Positions 25,402 to 34,497 of a stretch of DNA of 64,000 bases are shown in pieces. The notes under the pieces are model-generated. The model saw nothing but the letters and a program-made list of their open reading frames with translations, did not search any database and had not been told where the DNA came from. Position numbers and translations under genes: made by a program. The stretch comes from Erysipelothrix sp. HDW6C (GTDB lineage Bacteria > Bacillota_I > Bacilli_A > Erysipelotrichales > Erysipelotrichaceae): positions 558,001 through 622,000 of the forward strand of contig NZ_CP049861.1 of assembly GCF_011299615.1 (NCBI RefSeq), given 5' to 3'. The first letter of the stretch is position 1; each line of letters starts with the position of its first letter.

Positions 25402-26595
25402 TTAAGATGCGTCGTTTGTCTGTTCTTCAATATGTTCAACATTAGCAATGGCATCAAAACGCTTGGTGATTTTTTCTGTGGTGATATTAATCTTACGAAA
25501 CTCTTCGTTAACACCCTCCATACGTCGTGATAAACCTTCCCATCGTTCACGATAGCGATCAAATTCACTGGAAAGCAATCGTAATTCTTGATGAATTACC
25601 GAAGCGTATTTTTCACGTTCGAGATTTACAAGAATTGTTTGAATGGTTGTGAGGGTACTCATGAGTGTTGTTGGTGAGGCAAGCCATACTCGGCGTTTTT
25701 GTGAGTAATCGATGATATCTTGGTGGTAGGCATTAATCGTAGCGAAGATTGCTTCAGCAGGGATAAACATAATTGCTTGGTCGGATGTAACTCCGGGAAT
25801 GATGTATTTATCGGCTATCGCGTCAATATGCTTCTTACAGTCAGAAACAAATGTACGTTCTGCTTGCGCACGTTCAATATCGGATATATCTTTATCCATC
25901 ATACGACGGTAGTTTTCGAGTGGAAACTTGGAGTCGATGGCGATGGTTCCTAAAGGTTCAGGGGCAAAGAGTACAGCATCAGAGCGCACACCGGTCTGAA
26001 AGGTATACTGCATTTGGTAGATTTTGTCATTGCGATCCCCAAAGATGGCAGCCATGATTTGCGAGAGTTGGACTTCGCCAAATGTTCCCCGTGTTTTCTT
26101 GTCCGTCAAGACATCTTGCAATGAGACAATTTCAACCGATAATGCATCAATTTTCTTTTGGGCTTCATCAATCTTACTAAGACGCTCAACAATGTTAGTG
26201 AAGGTTGCGTTGGTTTTCTTGAATCCTTCTTCAAGATTTTCTGTTACTTTTTGATCCATCATTGCAAGACGGCGTTCAACAGTCGCTTGCAGACGGTCAA
26301 ATTGGAGTTCCATACTCGAACCCAGCTTGTCTTGAAACTGAATTAAACTAGTGGCAGTTGCTTTTTCAAAGTTTGTATTGCGATCGTGCAAATCTTTAAT
26401 GCGCAAATCCATACGGTCGGTGAAGGTATTGAACTGGGTATTTAAGTGTTCACGATTATCAATGGATTGTCTGTTTAAACTTTGATTGAATTCGTGGACA
26501 GCCTCAGGGGTACGGTTGCTAAAAAGTTTGATGAGAATGATGACCAAAACGATCATAATAACTGCGAGAAGTACTAAAACTAAATCTATTTCCAT
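25402..26595 (-). CDS. rmuC: DNA recombination protein RmuC
   Basis: A 397-residue RmuC-family protein. An N-terminal membrane helix (LVLVLLAVIMIVLVIILI) is followed by a long coiled-coil region to about residue 160. The nuclease-like core follows, containing RGTFGEVQLSQIM, IDSKFPLENYRR and the AIMFIPAEAIFA stretch. RmuC limits inversions between repeats in E. coli. The start MEIDLVL at 26595 has AAAGGACG upstream. An upstream extension of the frame only shadows the divergent patatin gene. Confidence 0.92.
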   Translation of the reverse strand: MEIDLVLVLLAVIMIVLVIILIKLFSNRTPEAVHEFNQSLNRQSIDNREHLNTQFNTFTDRMDLRIKDLHDRNTNFEKATATSLIQFQDKLGSSMELQFDRLQATVERRLAMMDQKVTENLEEGFKKTNATFTNIVERLSKIDEAQKKIDALSVEIVSLQDVLTDKKTRGTFGEVQLSQIMAAIFGDRNDKIYQMQYTFQTGVRSDAVLFAPEPLGTIAIDSKFPLENYRRMMDKDISDIERAQAERTFVSDCKKHIDAIADKYIIPGVTSDQAIMFIPAEAIFATINAYHQDIIDYSQKRRVWLASPTTLMSTLTTIQTILVNLEREKYASVIHQELRLLSSEFDRYRERWEGLSRRMEGVNEEFRKINITTEKITKRFDAIANVEHIEEQTNDAS

Positions 26596-26659
26596 GATTT
26601 CACGTCCTTTTTTCATATTGTAACACATGGGTAGGGTATAATTGTATGAGAGGTGAATC

Positions 26660-27562
26660 ATGATAAAGATTGGATTAGCGTTATCAGGTGGCGGTATTAA
26701 GGCGTTTTCGCAATTACCTGTCTTAGCAACGTTGGCTAAAGAAAAAATTAATATCGATGCAATTTCCGGGACTTCAATGGGTTCGGTGATTGCTGCATTG
26801 TTTGCAAGCGGTGTAACTGCTGAGGACGTGATGCAAGCGGCATTGGATTTAGAAAAAGAAATCGAAGATAAGAAAATAATGAAACGACCATCCATGAAAC
26901 TTTTGCCATTTTCAAAAGAAAAACTCACGGGTGGGTTTGTTGATGGTCAAGATTTGGAAGATGTACTGGAAGCAAAACTTATCGAGCTGGGAGTTGAACA
27001 CATCCGTGATGTAAAGATTCCGCTGGCAATTACGGCTGTGGATGTTATTACTGGAAAGAAAATAATGTTTGTTTCGCATCCGGAAGACTATGTAAATAAA
27101 GACACTGATACAATCGTTATCACCGATATCAGTCTTGCCAAAGCAGTACGGGCTTCGTGTTCATTTCCATTTGTAATTGCTGCAATGGAATATGAGGACT
27201 ATCTGCTTGTCGATGGTGGATTACGACAGAACCTACCTTTGGAACCGTTATATAATTATGGTGTGGATAAAACAATCGCAGTTACCATGCACTCGACCAG
27301 TGAATTTCATGATACAAATTCGCTTGTGGCATTGGGGATTCGTGTGATGGATATCATGCGAATTGAAGCAGACCAAGAGATTGTGCATCAAGCCGATGTT
27401 CACATCAATGTCCCCCTGGATAAGGTGTGGGTCTTTGAAATTGGTAAAGGAAAATATACGATTGATCAGGGTGCACACGCAATCAGTGAACATATTGATC
27501 AGTTAAAAGGATTAACGAAACCAGAATCGTTTATGGACAAACTAAGGAGAAAATTCAAATGA
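26660..27562 (+). CDS. Patatin-like phospholipase
   Basis: A 300-residue cytosolic patatin-family hydrolase. The oxyanion element is ALSGGGIKAF, the nucleophile Ser lies in GTSMGS, and the catalytic Asp in LVDGGLRQNLP. It belongs to the short RssA/YchK-like bacterial group. GAGAGGTG lies before the ATG. Its stop overlaps the ATG of the aldo/keto reductase gene (ATGA), so the two are co-translated. The natural lipid substrate is unknown. Confidence 0.9.
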   Translation: MIKIGLALSGGGIKAFSQLPVLATLAKEKINIDAISGTSMGSVIAALFASGVTAEDVMQAALDLEKEIEDKKIMKRPSMKLLPFSKEKLTGGFVDGQDLEDVLEAKLIELGVEHIRDVKIPLAITAVDVITGKKIMFVSHPEDYVNKDTDTIVITDISLAKAVRASCSFPFVIAAMEYEDYLLVDGGLRQNLPLEPLYNYGVDKTIAVTMHSTSEFHDTNSLVALGIRVMDIMRIEADQEIVHQADVHINVPLDKVWVFEIGKGKYTIDQGAHAISEHIDQLKGLTKPESFMDKLRRKFK

Positions 27563-28374
27563 TATATCAAGCATTATGGAATGGTGTAAAGATTCCTGTC
27601 CTTGGATTGGGAACATTTAAATTAGAACCAAACGAAACATATAAAATCGTAGTGGAAGCGTTGCGTATGGGATATCGCCATATTGATACCGCCGCATACT
27701 ATGGAAACGAAACAGAAGTTGGACAAGCAATCCGAGACAGCGGTATTCCGCGCGAAGAAATTTTTGTGACAACCAAACTGTGGAAAGACCAAGTCGGTTA
27801 CGATGCTGCGCTGGTAGCTTTTAATCAATCACTGGAACGCCTAGGCCTGGATTATATCGATCTCTATCTCTTGCATTGGCCAATTCCAGAATCGCGCCAA
27901 TCATGGCGAGCATTGGAAGACATTTATGAAAGTGGTCGTGTCAAAGCGATTGGTGTCTCGAACTTTGATAATACACAAATGGCTGCCCTCATCAAAGGTA
28001 TGAAAGTACTACCGATGGTCAATCAAATCGAACGCCACCCGCTTCGAGTTCGTGAAGATGTGCGTAAGTTCGACATGGATTTGGAAATGGTTATGGAAGG
28101 ATGGCGTCCCATTGTACGTGGGGATCTTGAAAATGACCCACAACTTATGGCACTCGCATTCAAATATAACAAAACAGTCGCCCAAGTAATTCTGCGCTGG
28201 CATATCCAAACCGACTTTGTTGTTTTTCCAAAAACTTCAAATGTTGAACGATTGTTGGAGAACATTAGTATTTTTGATTTTGAATTGACTGAAGATGAAA
28301 TTCATCTTATTTCGGCCATGGATCAAGAGAAAGCATCCCTGGAACCACAAGTCAGTGTTAATCCAAAATTATAG
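27559..28374 (+). CDS. Aldo/keto reductase
   Basis: A 271-residue NADPH-dependent oxidoreductase. The barrel motifs are present: GYRHIDTAAYYGNE with catalytic Asp and Tyr, VTTKLWKD with the Lys, and LLHWP with the His. The C-terminal FPKTSNVERLLEN part binds the cofactor phosphate. It resembles the 2,5-diketo-gluconate reductase/glyoxal reductase group. It overlaps the patatin gene by 4 bases. Between about residues 155 and 185 the order of motifs is slightly shorter than usual for the family. Confidence 0.9.
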   Translation: MIYQALWNGVKIPVLGLGTFKLEPNETYKIVVEALRMGYRHIDTAAYYGNETEVGQAIRDSGIPREEIFVTTKLWKDQVGYDAALVAFNQSLERLGLDYIDLYLLHWPIPESRQSWRALEDIYESGRVKAIGVSNFDNTQMAALIKGMKVLPMVNQIERHPLRVREDVRKFDMDLEMVMEGWRPIVRGDLENDPQLMALAFKYNKTVAQVILRWHIQTDFVVFPKTSNVERLLENISIFDFELTEDEIHLISAMDQEKASLEPQVSVNPKL

Positions 28375-28400
28375 AATCGGCAAACGTCGATTCTTTTTTG
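28368..28400 (+). terminator. Intrinsic terminator
   Basis: AGAATCG/CGATTCT stem with an 8-base loop at the stop codon, followed by a run of six Ts. Confidence 0.8.
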
Positions 28401-28466
28401 TGAATTTCCACCTTCAGAAACATGAATAAATTTCACAGTTTGCGTGAAATCTTAAAATGTCTGTGG

Positions 28467-28497
28467 TATAATATTGATAATCATTATCGTTATCAAT
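28467..28497 (+). promoter_or_regulatory. Fur/PerR-like operator over the metal ATPase promoter
   Basis: A TATAAT -10 box (28467-28472) runs directly into a palindrome (28473-28497) with perfect 8-bp arms ATTGATAA/TTATCAAT. Within it TGATAATCATTATCG differs at one end base from the 7-1-7 Fur consensus TGATAATNATTATCA. Its place over the transcription start predicts metal- or peroxide-dependent repression. A second inverted repeat (28430-28450, 7-bp arms) sits upstream. Confidence 0.75.
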
Positions 28498-28510
28498 AGG
28501 AGGCGACGTT

Positions 28511-30355
28511 ATGAAACTGAAAGATTTGCGTGAATTTAAGGAAGTCATTGCATGTGGGGTGTTACTTGCAATTGGGGCATACTTAAATAATCCAATTTTA
28601 CTAATCCTAGCAATCATTGTTGGGGGATATAAACAAACCAAAGATGGCATTATGGATACCATCGAAAATAAACACTTGAATGTCGAATTACTGATGATTC
28701 TCTCAGCGATTGGAGCATGTTTAATTGGTTACTATATGGAAGGGGCCGTTTTAATCTTTATTTTCTCCCTATCAGGAGCACTCGAAGCACTCACCCTTGA
28801 TCGCAGCCAACGTGAGATTCGCTCGTTAATGGAACTGCAACCCACAGAGGCAACACGCATTTTAGAAAATGGAACAACAGAGGTCGTAGATATCAATGAT
28901 TTGCATCTTGATGATCATATTATTGTTGCAGTAGGCGAAATTATCCCTATTGATGCCACAATTCTTGTAGGGAAAAGCAGTATTGAAGAGGCAGCCATCA
29001 CTGGAGAATCCATGCCAACGACAAAAACTGTCGGTGATGTTGTGTTTGGTGGAACACTTAATATCTCCCAACCCCTCACACTCACAGTGACCAGTGCAGT
29101 AGGCGATACCCTAATCCAAAAAATCGTTCGTATGGTCGAAGAAGCGCAAAACTATCCTTCGAAAACTGCACGATTTATTGATCGACTTGAAGATTATTAT
29201 GCACGTGTCGTACTCATACTTGTTGCAGTTGTGATTGTGGTTCCCATTGTATTCTTTAAAGAACCTTTTGAATCTGCGTTTTATCGCGGCATGATTTTAT
29301 TGGTTGTCGCTTCGCCCTGCGCGCTCATTGCATCGGTTACACCTGCAACACTCTCAGCTATTTCAAATGGGGCCAAAAAAGGAATCCTTGTTAAAGGTGG
29401 GATTCATTTTGAGAACTTAATGGATACCAAAGCAATCGCTTTTGATAAGACGGGGACACTGACACAAGGCATGCCATCAATTTCTGATGCTTATTATTGT
29501 GATGATGAAGCGGAAATTATTAAAGCAGTTATTGCGATTGAACAGTTTTCAACACATCCACTGGCAAGTGCGATTGTGAATGACCTTAATCGTGCAACGG
29601 CAGGAATCGATGCTCCGCGTGCAATCGATATTGAAGAAAAGCCAGGTTATGGAGTTGAAGGTGTCTACAATGACACGCACTACCGTATTGGTAAATACGA
29701 TTACATGACATCCGAGCATCAAGAAATCTATGCATTGTCACAACAATGGGCAAAAGAAGGAAAGAGTGTTGTATTTATTGAAAGAAATCATGCGCTTGTG
29801 GGTGTCTTAGGACTGATTGATAAAGTAAGACCCGAATCAAAACCACTGATTGCGTGGTTTAACGAACATCAGATCGAAACCATCATGATTACGGGGGATG
29901 TCCATGAAACGGCACAACATATCGCCGATGAAATTGGTATTGCCCGGGTAATATCGCAAGCACTCCCGGATCAAAAAGCGAATATCGTTCGTGACTTAGA
30001 AAAAGAATACGGTACAGTAGTCATGGTCGGCGATGGCATCAATGATGCGCCAGCGCTGGCAAATGCAACAATTGGTATTGCCATGGGTGGCGGTACAGAC
30101 ATTGCGATGGAAGCAGCAGATGTTATCTTGGTGAAGGATAATATTGAAAACATTCGTTATGCGGTAGAGTTATCAAAACGCCTTCGAAAAATTGTCGTTG
30201 AGAATATTATCTTCTCATTTAGTGTCATTGCCATCTTGGTTATCAGTAACTTCTTTAATGGTATTACACTTCCATTTGGTGTTGTAGGACATGAAGGAAG
30301 TACGATATTAGTCATTTTAAACAGTCTACGCTTGTTGAAACCCCTAAATAAATAA
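28511..30355 (+). CDS. P1B-4-type heavy-metal-exporting ATPase (probable iron or cobalt efflux)
   Basis: A 614-residue P-type ATPase. The membrane metal motif is SPC (S268-P269-C270) rather than CPC. The phosphorylated Asp is D312 in DKTGT, GDGINDAP is present, and HEGST begins at H594 in the last membrane helix. SPC plus HEGST defines the P1B-4 group (ZosA/PfeT, FrvA, CtpD, CoaT), which export Fe(II), Co(II) or related metals. There is no N-terminal heavy-metal-associated domain, as usual for this group. GGAGG precedes the ATG. The Fur/PerR-like box at 28473-28497 favours iron or peroxide-linked export. Confidence 0.92.
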   Translation: MKLKDLREFKEVIACGVLLAIGAYLNNPILLILAIIVGGYKQTKDGIMDTIENKHLNVELLMILSAIGACLIGYYMEGAVLIFIFSLSGALEALTLDRSQREIRSLMELQPTEATRILENGTTEVVDINDLHLDDHIIVAVGEIIPIDATILVGKSSIEEAAITGESMPTTKTVGDVVFGGTLNISQPLTLTVTSAVGDTLIQKIVRMVEEAQNYPSKTARFIDRLEDYYARVVLILVAVVIVVPIVFFKEPFESAFYRGMILLVVASPCALIASVTPATLSAISNGAKKGILVKGGIHFENLMDTKAIAFDKTGTLTQGMPSISDAYYCDDEAEIIKAVIAIEQFSTHPLASAIVNDLNRATAGIDAPRAIDIEEKPGYGVEGVYNDTHYRIGKYDYMTSEHQEIYALSQQWAKEGKSVVFIERNHALVGVLGLIDKVRPESKPLIAWFNEHQIETIMITGDVHETAQHIADEIGIARVISQALPDQKANIVRDLEKEYGTVVMVGDGINDAPALANATIGIAMGGGTDIAMEAADVILVKDNIENIRYAVELSKRLRKIVVENIIFSFSVIAILVISNFFNGITLPFGVVGHEGSTILVILNSLRLLKPLNK

Positions 30356-30401
30356 AATATAGTTTTCCAAACATTCAAATACTTTGTGAATAATAATACA
30401 T

Positions 30402-30454
30402 AAAACGCACATTAATTACATAAATAGTGTATTTCATAACATGTGCGTTTTTTT
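30402..30454 (+). terminator. Terminator after the metal ATPase gene
   Basis: An 11-bp perfect stem (30402-30412 with 30441-30451) followed by a run of Ts. Confidence 0.8.
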
Positions 30455-30499
30455 AGTGTTCTTCCATACTATACTTTCTAAGAAAGTTGAGGAAGTACA

Positions 30500-32284
30500 A
30501 TGAAACGACTAAAAACACTACTACTTGCACTACTCCTAACCATAACCGCATTTACAACCCTTAAGGCAGCGGAATCGTACGATTCACTGGACATTATCAA
30601 AGACGTACAACTTGAAGTGAAGCGTGATTCAACAACTGAGATCATCGGTTCAGAAACAATTATTTCTGCCGTTGACACACTAATTATTGAGTTCAAATTT
30701 GAACTTGATGATGCCATTAACTACCAAAATAAAATAACGACATTTGTGTTGCCAAGTATTTTTGATCCTGCGAAGACTGTGGAATCATTAGATATCTACA
30801 GTGGCAGTGAGTTGATTGCAAGAATCACACGTGAGCCGGGAACCTTGAATATGACAATGACCTTCACGGACAGTGACTTCCTTGTAAACAATTCAAACAT
30901 CAAAGGTGCGATGCGTTTGCTTACACAAACAGACCGTACACAAATTACATCGCAAGAAAAATATCCAATCTATTTTGAAGGGTTGGGAAATTTCGAAGTT
31001 GAAATCGTACCACCCAATCCGGATGGCGAACCAGAAATTGCTTATGCTTGGAAAGGTGGTCAATTGACTGCAGATAAAAGTAATGTTGGCTGGAGTATCT
31101 ATATCACAGCATTCCAAGACTTAGAGAATCTTGTGATTCGTGATCAACACCTGGGTGGTCAAGAAATTGATACCGATTCCTTTGAGATATCAATTGCCTC
31201 CTATTATGTTGGGGATGTCGTAATGTATGAACCCTTGGATGTCACACCGGAATTTGATGGAAATGGTGGCTTCACCATTGATATCGGTACGGTATATTAT
31301 GATGGAAAACTCAATGGAGGACCCGCAATTTCTTCAGAAGTTCATGAACAAAAAAGAGATGGCGTGCGTGTTCGCTATAAAACAAAAATTACAGAAGAGC
31401 AAGACACTTACGACAACAAAGTCGAGTTCTCCGCAACCCAATTGGGAAGTGATGTTCGCGATATGACCTCCGTTGTTTATAGTGGTGGGGGTGCCATTGC
31501 TGGTGAAACACGTAGCATTGTCATCTTAAAAGTAGATGGAGATACGAATGCTGCCCTAATAGGCGCACGTTTCAACATTGAAAAGTACAATCCAACATCC
31601 CAAACATGGAGTCTGTACCGTTCAAATCTTGATGTTGAAAGTGTCAATGGATTACAAGTCGATTTAATGACATTTGGAACCTATCGTTTGGTTGAAACAC
31701 AAGCACCCGATGGTTATATGCTTGATGAAACGCCATTCGATCCATTTGTTATCGATGCAACCATAGTAGAAGGAACGCCCTTTGAAGTAATTGTAAAAAA
31801 CTTTAAACGGGTACCAGTTCAAAACCCTGTATCGATTCACAAGGTAGCAAGTCACAATCAAGAAGGCCTTGCCGGCGCAGAATTTGTCTTGCAAGATGCC
31901 GATGATACTGTAATCTATACATTCCCAATTACCGATGACCAAGGCCACAGTATGTTGGAAGATGTTGTTGCTGGAACGTATAAACTCGTTGAAACACAAG
32001 CGCCAACAGGGTATACATCACGTGGTTATATCAAGAATGTTACAGTGGTTGATGGCGTTGTCTTGGAGACGATTACCGTTGAAAATACAAAGATTGTCCC
32101 ACCGACAGTTGTTGTACCAGAGATTGAAGTGCCAACACCAGCGAGTCCAGAAGTACCGACCCCTGTTAGTCCAAAGCTTCCAAGCACAGGCGTTAACAAC
32201 GTTCTAATTGTAGGTGGATTAAGCGTACTAGCACTGGGACTTGGTTTGGTTCTTGTCCAACGTTACCGCAAATACGAAAAATAA
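30500..32284 (+). CDS. CnaB-domain cell-wall surface protein (LPSTG anchor)
   Basis: A 594-residue surface protein. Signal peptide about 1-23. An N-terminal beta-rich adhesin-like region of about 300 residues contains NVGWSIYITAFQDLENLVI, similar to collagen-adhesin modules. Two CnaB/SpaA domains follow (about 338-440 and 440-530) with VETQAPDGYML and VETQAPTGYT ends. Then comes a Pro/Val/Ser-rich wall-spanning segment and LPSTG at 560-564, a hydrophobic helix and a basic tail. GAGGAAG precedes the ATG. It may be a minor adhesin or pilin-like subunit, but no sortase gene is nearby. Confidence 0.9.
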   Translation: MKRLKTLLLALLLTITAFTTLKAAESYDSLDIIKDVQLEVKRDSTTEIIGSETIISAVDTLIIEFKFELDDAINYQNKITTFVLPSIFDPAKTVESLDIYSGSELIARITREPGTLNMTMTFTDSDFLVNNSNIKGAMRLLTQTDRTQITSQEKYPIYFEGLGNFEVEIVPPNPDGEPEIAYAWKGGQLTADKSNVGWSIYITAFQDLENLVIRDQHLGGQEIDTDSFEISIASYYVGDVVMYEPLDVTPEFDGNGGFTIDIGTVYYDGKLNGGPAISSEVHEQKRDGVRVRYKTKITEEQDTYDNKVEFSATQLGSDVRDMTSVVYSGGGAIAGETRSIVILKVDGDTNAALIGARFNIEKYNPTSQTWSLYRSNLDVESVNGLQVDLMTFGTYRLVETQAPDGYMLDETPFDPFVIDATIVEGTPFEVIVKNFKRVPVQNPVSIHKVASHNQEGLAGAEFVLQDADDTVIYTFPITDDQGHSMLEDVVAGTYKLVETQAPTGYTSRGYIKNVTVVDGVVLETITVENTKIVPPTVVVPEIEVPTPASPEVPTPVSPKLPSTGVNNVLIVGGLSVLALGLGLVLVQRYRKYEK

Positions 32285-32302
32285 ATGAATGAATTTACAA
32301 AG

Positions 32303-32330
32303 AACGCACCACGATTGTGGTGCGTTTTTA
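32303..32330. terminator. Bidirectional terminator
   Basis: AACGCACCAC/GTGGTGCGTT perfect stem with a GATT loop and Ts, between two convergent genes. Confidence 0.9.
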
Positions 32331-32338
32331 TGCGAATA

Positions 32339-33094
32339 TTAGTATTTACGGCTGCGCTCGTTGCTCAATGCTTTCGCAAGGACTTCAAGAATGTACAGTG
32401 CGGGGACTTGTGAAGTTGTATCGGCATATTCAGTACGTTCTTGATTGATATAATACGGAAAGTTTACGTCGGATAAGCGTGCAATGGTTGAATTTGAAGA
32501 GTTTGTGATGGATATAATGGTTGTTTTCGATGTGTGGTAGCGGCGCAAGAACTCGATGATTTGACCGGTTTCACCAGAAACTGAGCAGGCAATAATCGCA
32601 ATTTTATCGTTAATCTCCTTGGGAAAGTGGTTCACAGGGTAGTTCATGGTTTCTTCGATAACAAGTGCCATCGAGAAGAAAGACGAGAAATAATGAGAAC
32701 CGTATTGGGCGGTGACTTTGGAGGCGCCATTTCCTGCGAAAAGGATTAACTCTTTATCTTTCAATAGCTCAATAGCTTGCGTTAGTTTCTCTTGGAAGGG
32801 AGTTTGTGTGGTGTTGGCAAGAAAGTTGATGAGCGTCATTTCATCCGTGGGCGTTACAACGCCGATGGGTTTGGATGCGTTGGCGATAAAGTCCGTGAAA
32901 CGAAATTTAAACTCAGAGAAACCCGAGCACTCAAACTTCTTACAAAAACGCATAATTGCAGCACTGGATACATGGGCTGCTTCAGCGAGATCGCGGACTG
33001 ACATAAATTGAATGGATTCAGCATATTGAATTACTGTATTATAAATATCAAATTCTAATTCCGAGAGGTCGGGAACTGTTTTAAGAAATAGCAT
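32339..33094 (-). CDS. RpiR-family transcriptional regulator
   Basis: A 251-residue regulator. An N-terminal helix-turn-helix of the HTH_6 type (residues about 1-80, MSVRDLAEAAHVSSAAIMRFCKK region) is joined to a C-terminal SIS sugar-phosphate-binding domain (about 95-240, LFAGNGASKVTAQYG and IIACSVSGETGQ). AGGAG lies before the ATG. It is divergent from the PTS EIIC gene and probably controls it in response to a phosphosugar. A direct repeat GATGTTACA (about 33123 and 33163) lies in the shared intergenic region and could be its site. Confidence 0.88.
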   Translation of the reverse strand: MLFLKTVPDLSELEFDIYNTVIQYAESIQFMSVRDLAEAAHVSSAAIMRFCKKFECSGFSEFKFRFTDFIANASKPIGVVTPTDEMTLINFLANTTQTPFQEKLTQAIELLKDKELILFAGNGASKVTAQYGSHYFSSFFSMALVIEETMNYPVNHFPKEINDKIAIIACSVSGETGQIIEFLRRYHTSKTTIISITNSSNSTIARLSDVNFPYYINQERTEYADTTSQVPALYILEVLAKALSNERSRKY

Positions 33095-33213
33095 AAGATC
33101 TCCTGTTACGTTTTGTGACGTAGATGTTACATATTACAATAATCATAACATATTTCTGTTTTGATGTTACAAAACATATCTCGGTATATAATGGGCACAA
33201 GGAGATGATTCTT

Positions 33214-34497
33214 ATGATGCAATTTATGGAAAAACATGTCGCACCGTGGGCAACCCGGATTGCGAGTCACAAATTATTAAGCGCAATCAGTAATGGTTTT
33301 AATATGATTTTACCAATTATTATTGTGGGTGCTTTGTTTTCACTTTTAGTTGGACTGAATGTTGATGCATATCAAGGGTTCTTAGCTGCGACAGGTATTG
33401 GACCGGTGATTGCCATAATTCCGCAAATAACGACAAATCTAATGGCGTTGTATGCAGTGTTCGCAATAACGTATCAATACGCCATCAACAAGGGGCATCG
33501 CGATGATGCGGTAATGGTTGGTGTATTTGGATTGTTCATGTTCTTTGTGATAACACCAATTACACCTACAGAACTTGTATCTGGACTTACGGGTGCTGTG
33601 GATATTCCTGTGTTCACATTTGATTGGTTTGGGGGAACAGGGCTGTTTTCTGCAATCTTAGTCGCAGCGATTGTTGTAAACGTTTATGCGTTTGTAATTC
33701 GCAAAGGGTGGATTATCCGTATGCCAGATGGTGTTCCACCAACCGTAGCAAAATCATTCTCAGCATTGATTCCAGTATTTTTACTTACCATTCTGGGACT
33801 TGTCTTGAACTACGTTCTTGCCCTTACACCGTTTGAAAACCTTCACCAAGTCATTTACGGAATTGTATTGCTACCTTTGGGTGCATTATCAAACAATCTA
33901 TTCTCAATGATCTTACTCTTACTACTCATGCACTTGTTCTGGTTGTTTGGAATGCATGGGACGATGATTATGGGACCCGTACTTCTTAGCATTCTTATGC
34001 CAGCAACAACAGAGAATATGACTGCATTGGCACAAGGTGCTGCGATACCCAATACCTTTTCCCTGGGATTTATTTCTGTTATTGCCTTAGGAGGTATTGG
34101 ATCGACCTTGCCATTGCTTGTCGCGATGGTACGCGCAAAGAGTCAACGCTACAAAACACTGACGCGACTTTCTGTTGTTCCATCGATTTTCGGGATTAAT
34201 GAGCCTGTTATCTTTGGGTTCCCAATTGTCTTGAACCCAACCATGTTCATTCCGTTTATGGTGGTACCAATTGTAAATGCATTGATACTCTTTGTGGCTA
34301 TTAAAATTAACTTTGTATCGCCACCGGCTTTAATGCAACTTCCTACGGGAACCCCAATCTTTGTTGATGGGTTCCTACAAATGGGGGTCAATGGAATTTT
34401 AATTCAAGCGGTCATGTTTGTGGTGGATACAATTATCTACTACCCATTCGGTCGCTTTGCAGATAAACAAGAATATCTATTGGAGGAAAACGTATGA
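33214..34497 (+). CDS. PTS sugar transporter subunit EIIC (cellobiose/chitobiose-like)
   Basis: A 427-residue polytopic protein of the lactose/cellobiose EIIC family. The start region MMQFMEKHVAPWATRI, the LFGMHGTMIMGPVLL segment and the substrate-site FGINEPVIFGFP motif are typical. I chose ATG 33214 with AAGGAG 9 bases upstream. EIIA and EIIB genes are absent from the locus, so it must use partners encoded elsewhere. Its stop overlaps the start of the deacetylase gene. A disaccharide or amino-sugar substrate is inferred. Confidence 0.85.
   Translation: MMQFMEKHVAPWATRIASHKLLSAISNGFNMILPIIIVGALFSLLVGLNVDAYQGFLAATGIGPVIAIIPQITTNLMALYAVFAITYQYAINKGHRDDAVMVGVFGLFMFFVITPITPTELVSGLTGAVDIPVFTFDWFGGTGLFSAILVAAIVVNVYAFVIRKGWIIRMPDGVPPTVAKSFSALIPVFLLTILGLVLNYVLALTPFENLHQVIYGIVLLPLGALSNNLFSMILLLLLMHLFWLFGMHGTMIMGPVLLSILMPATTENMTALAQGAAIPNTFSLGFISVIALGGIGSTLPLLVAMVRAKSQRYKTLTRLSVVPSIFGINEPVIFGFPIVLNPTMFIPFMVVPIVNALILFVAIKINFVSPPALMQLPTGTPIFVDGFLQMGVNGILIQAVMFVVDTIIYYPFGRFADKQEYLLEENV

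Noticed and set aside
26596-26928. N-terminal extension of the rmuC frame
   Set aside because: The extension is antisense to the divergent patatin gene. The ATG at 26595 has its own RBS and begins the expected membrane helix.
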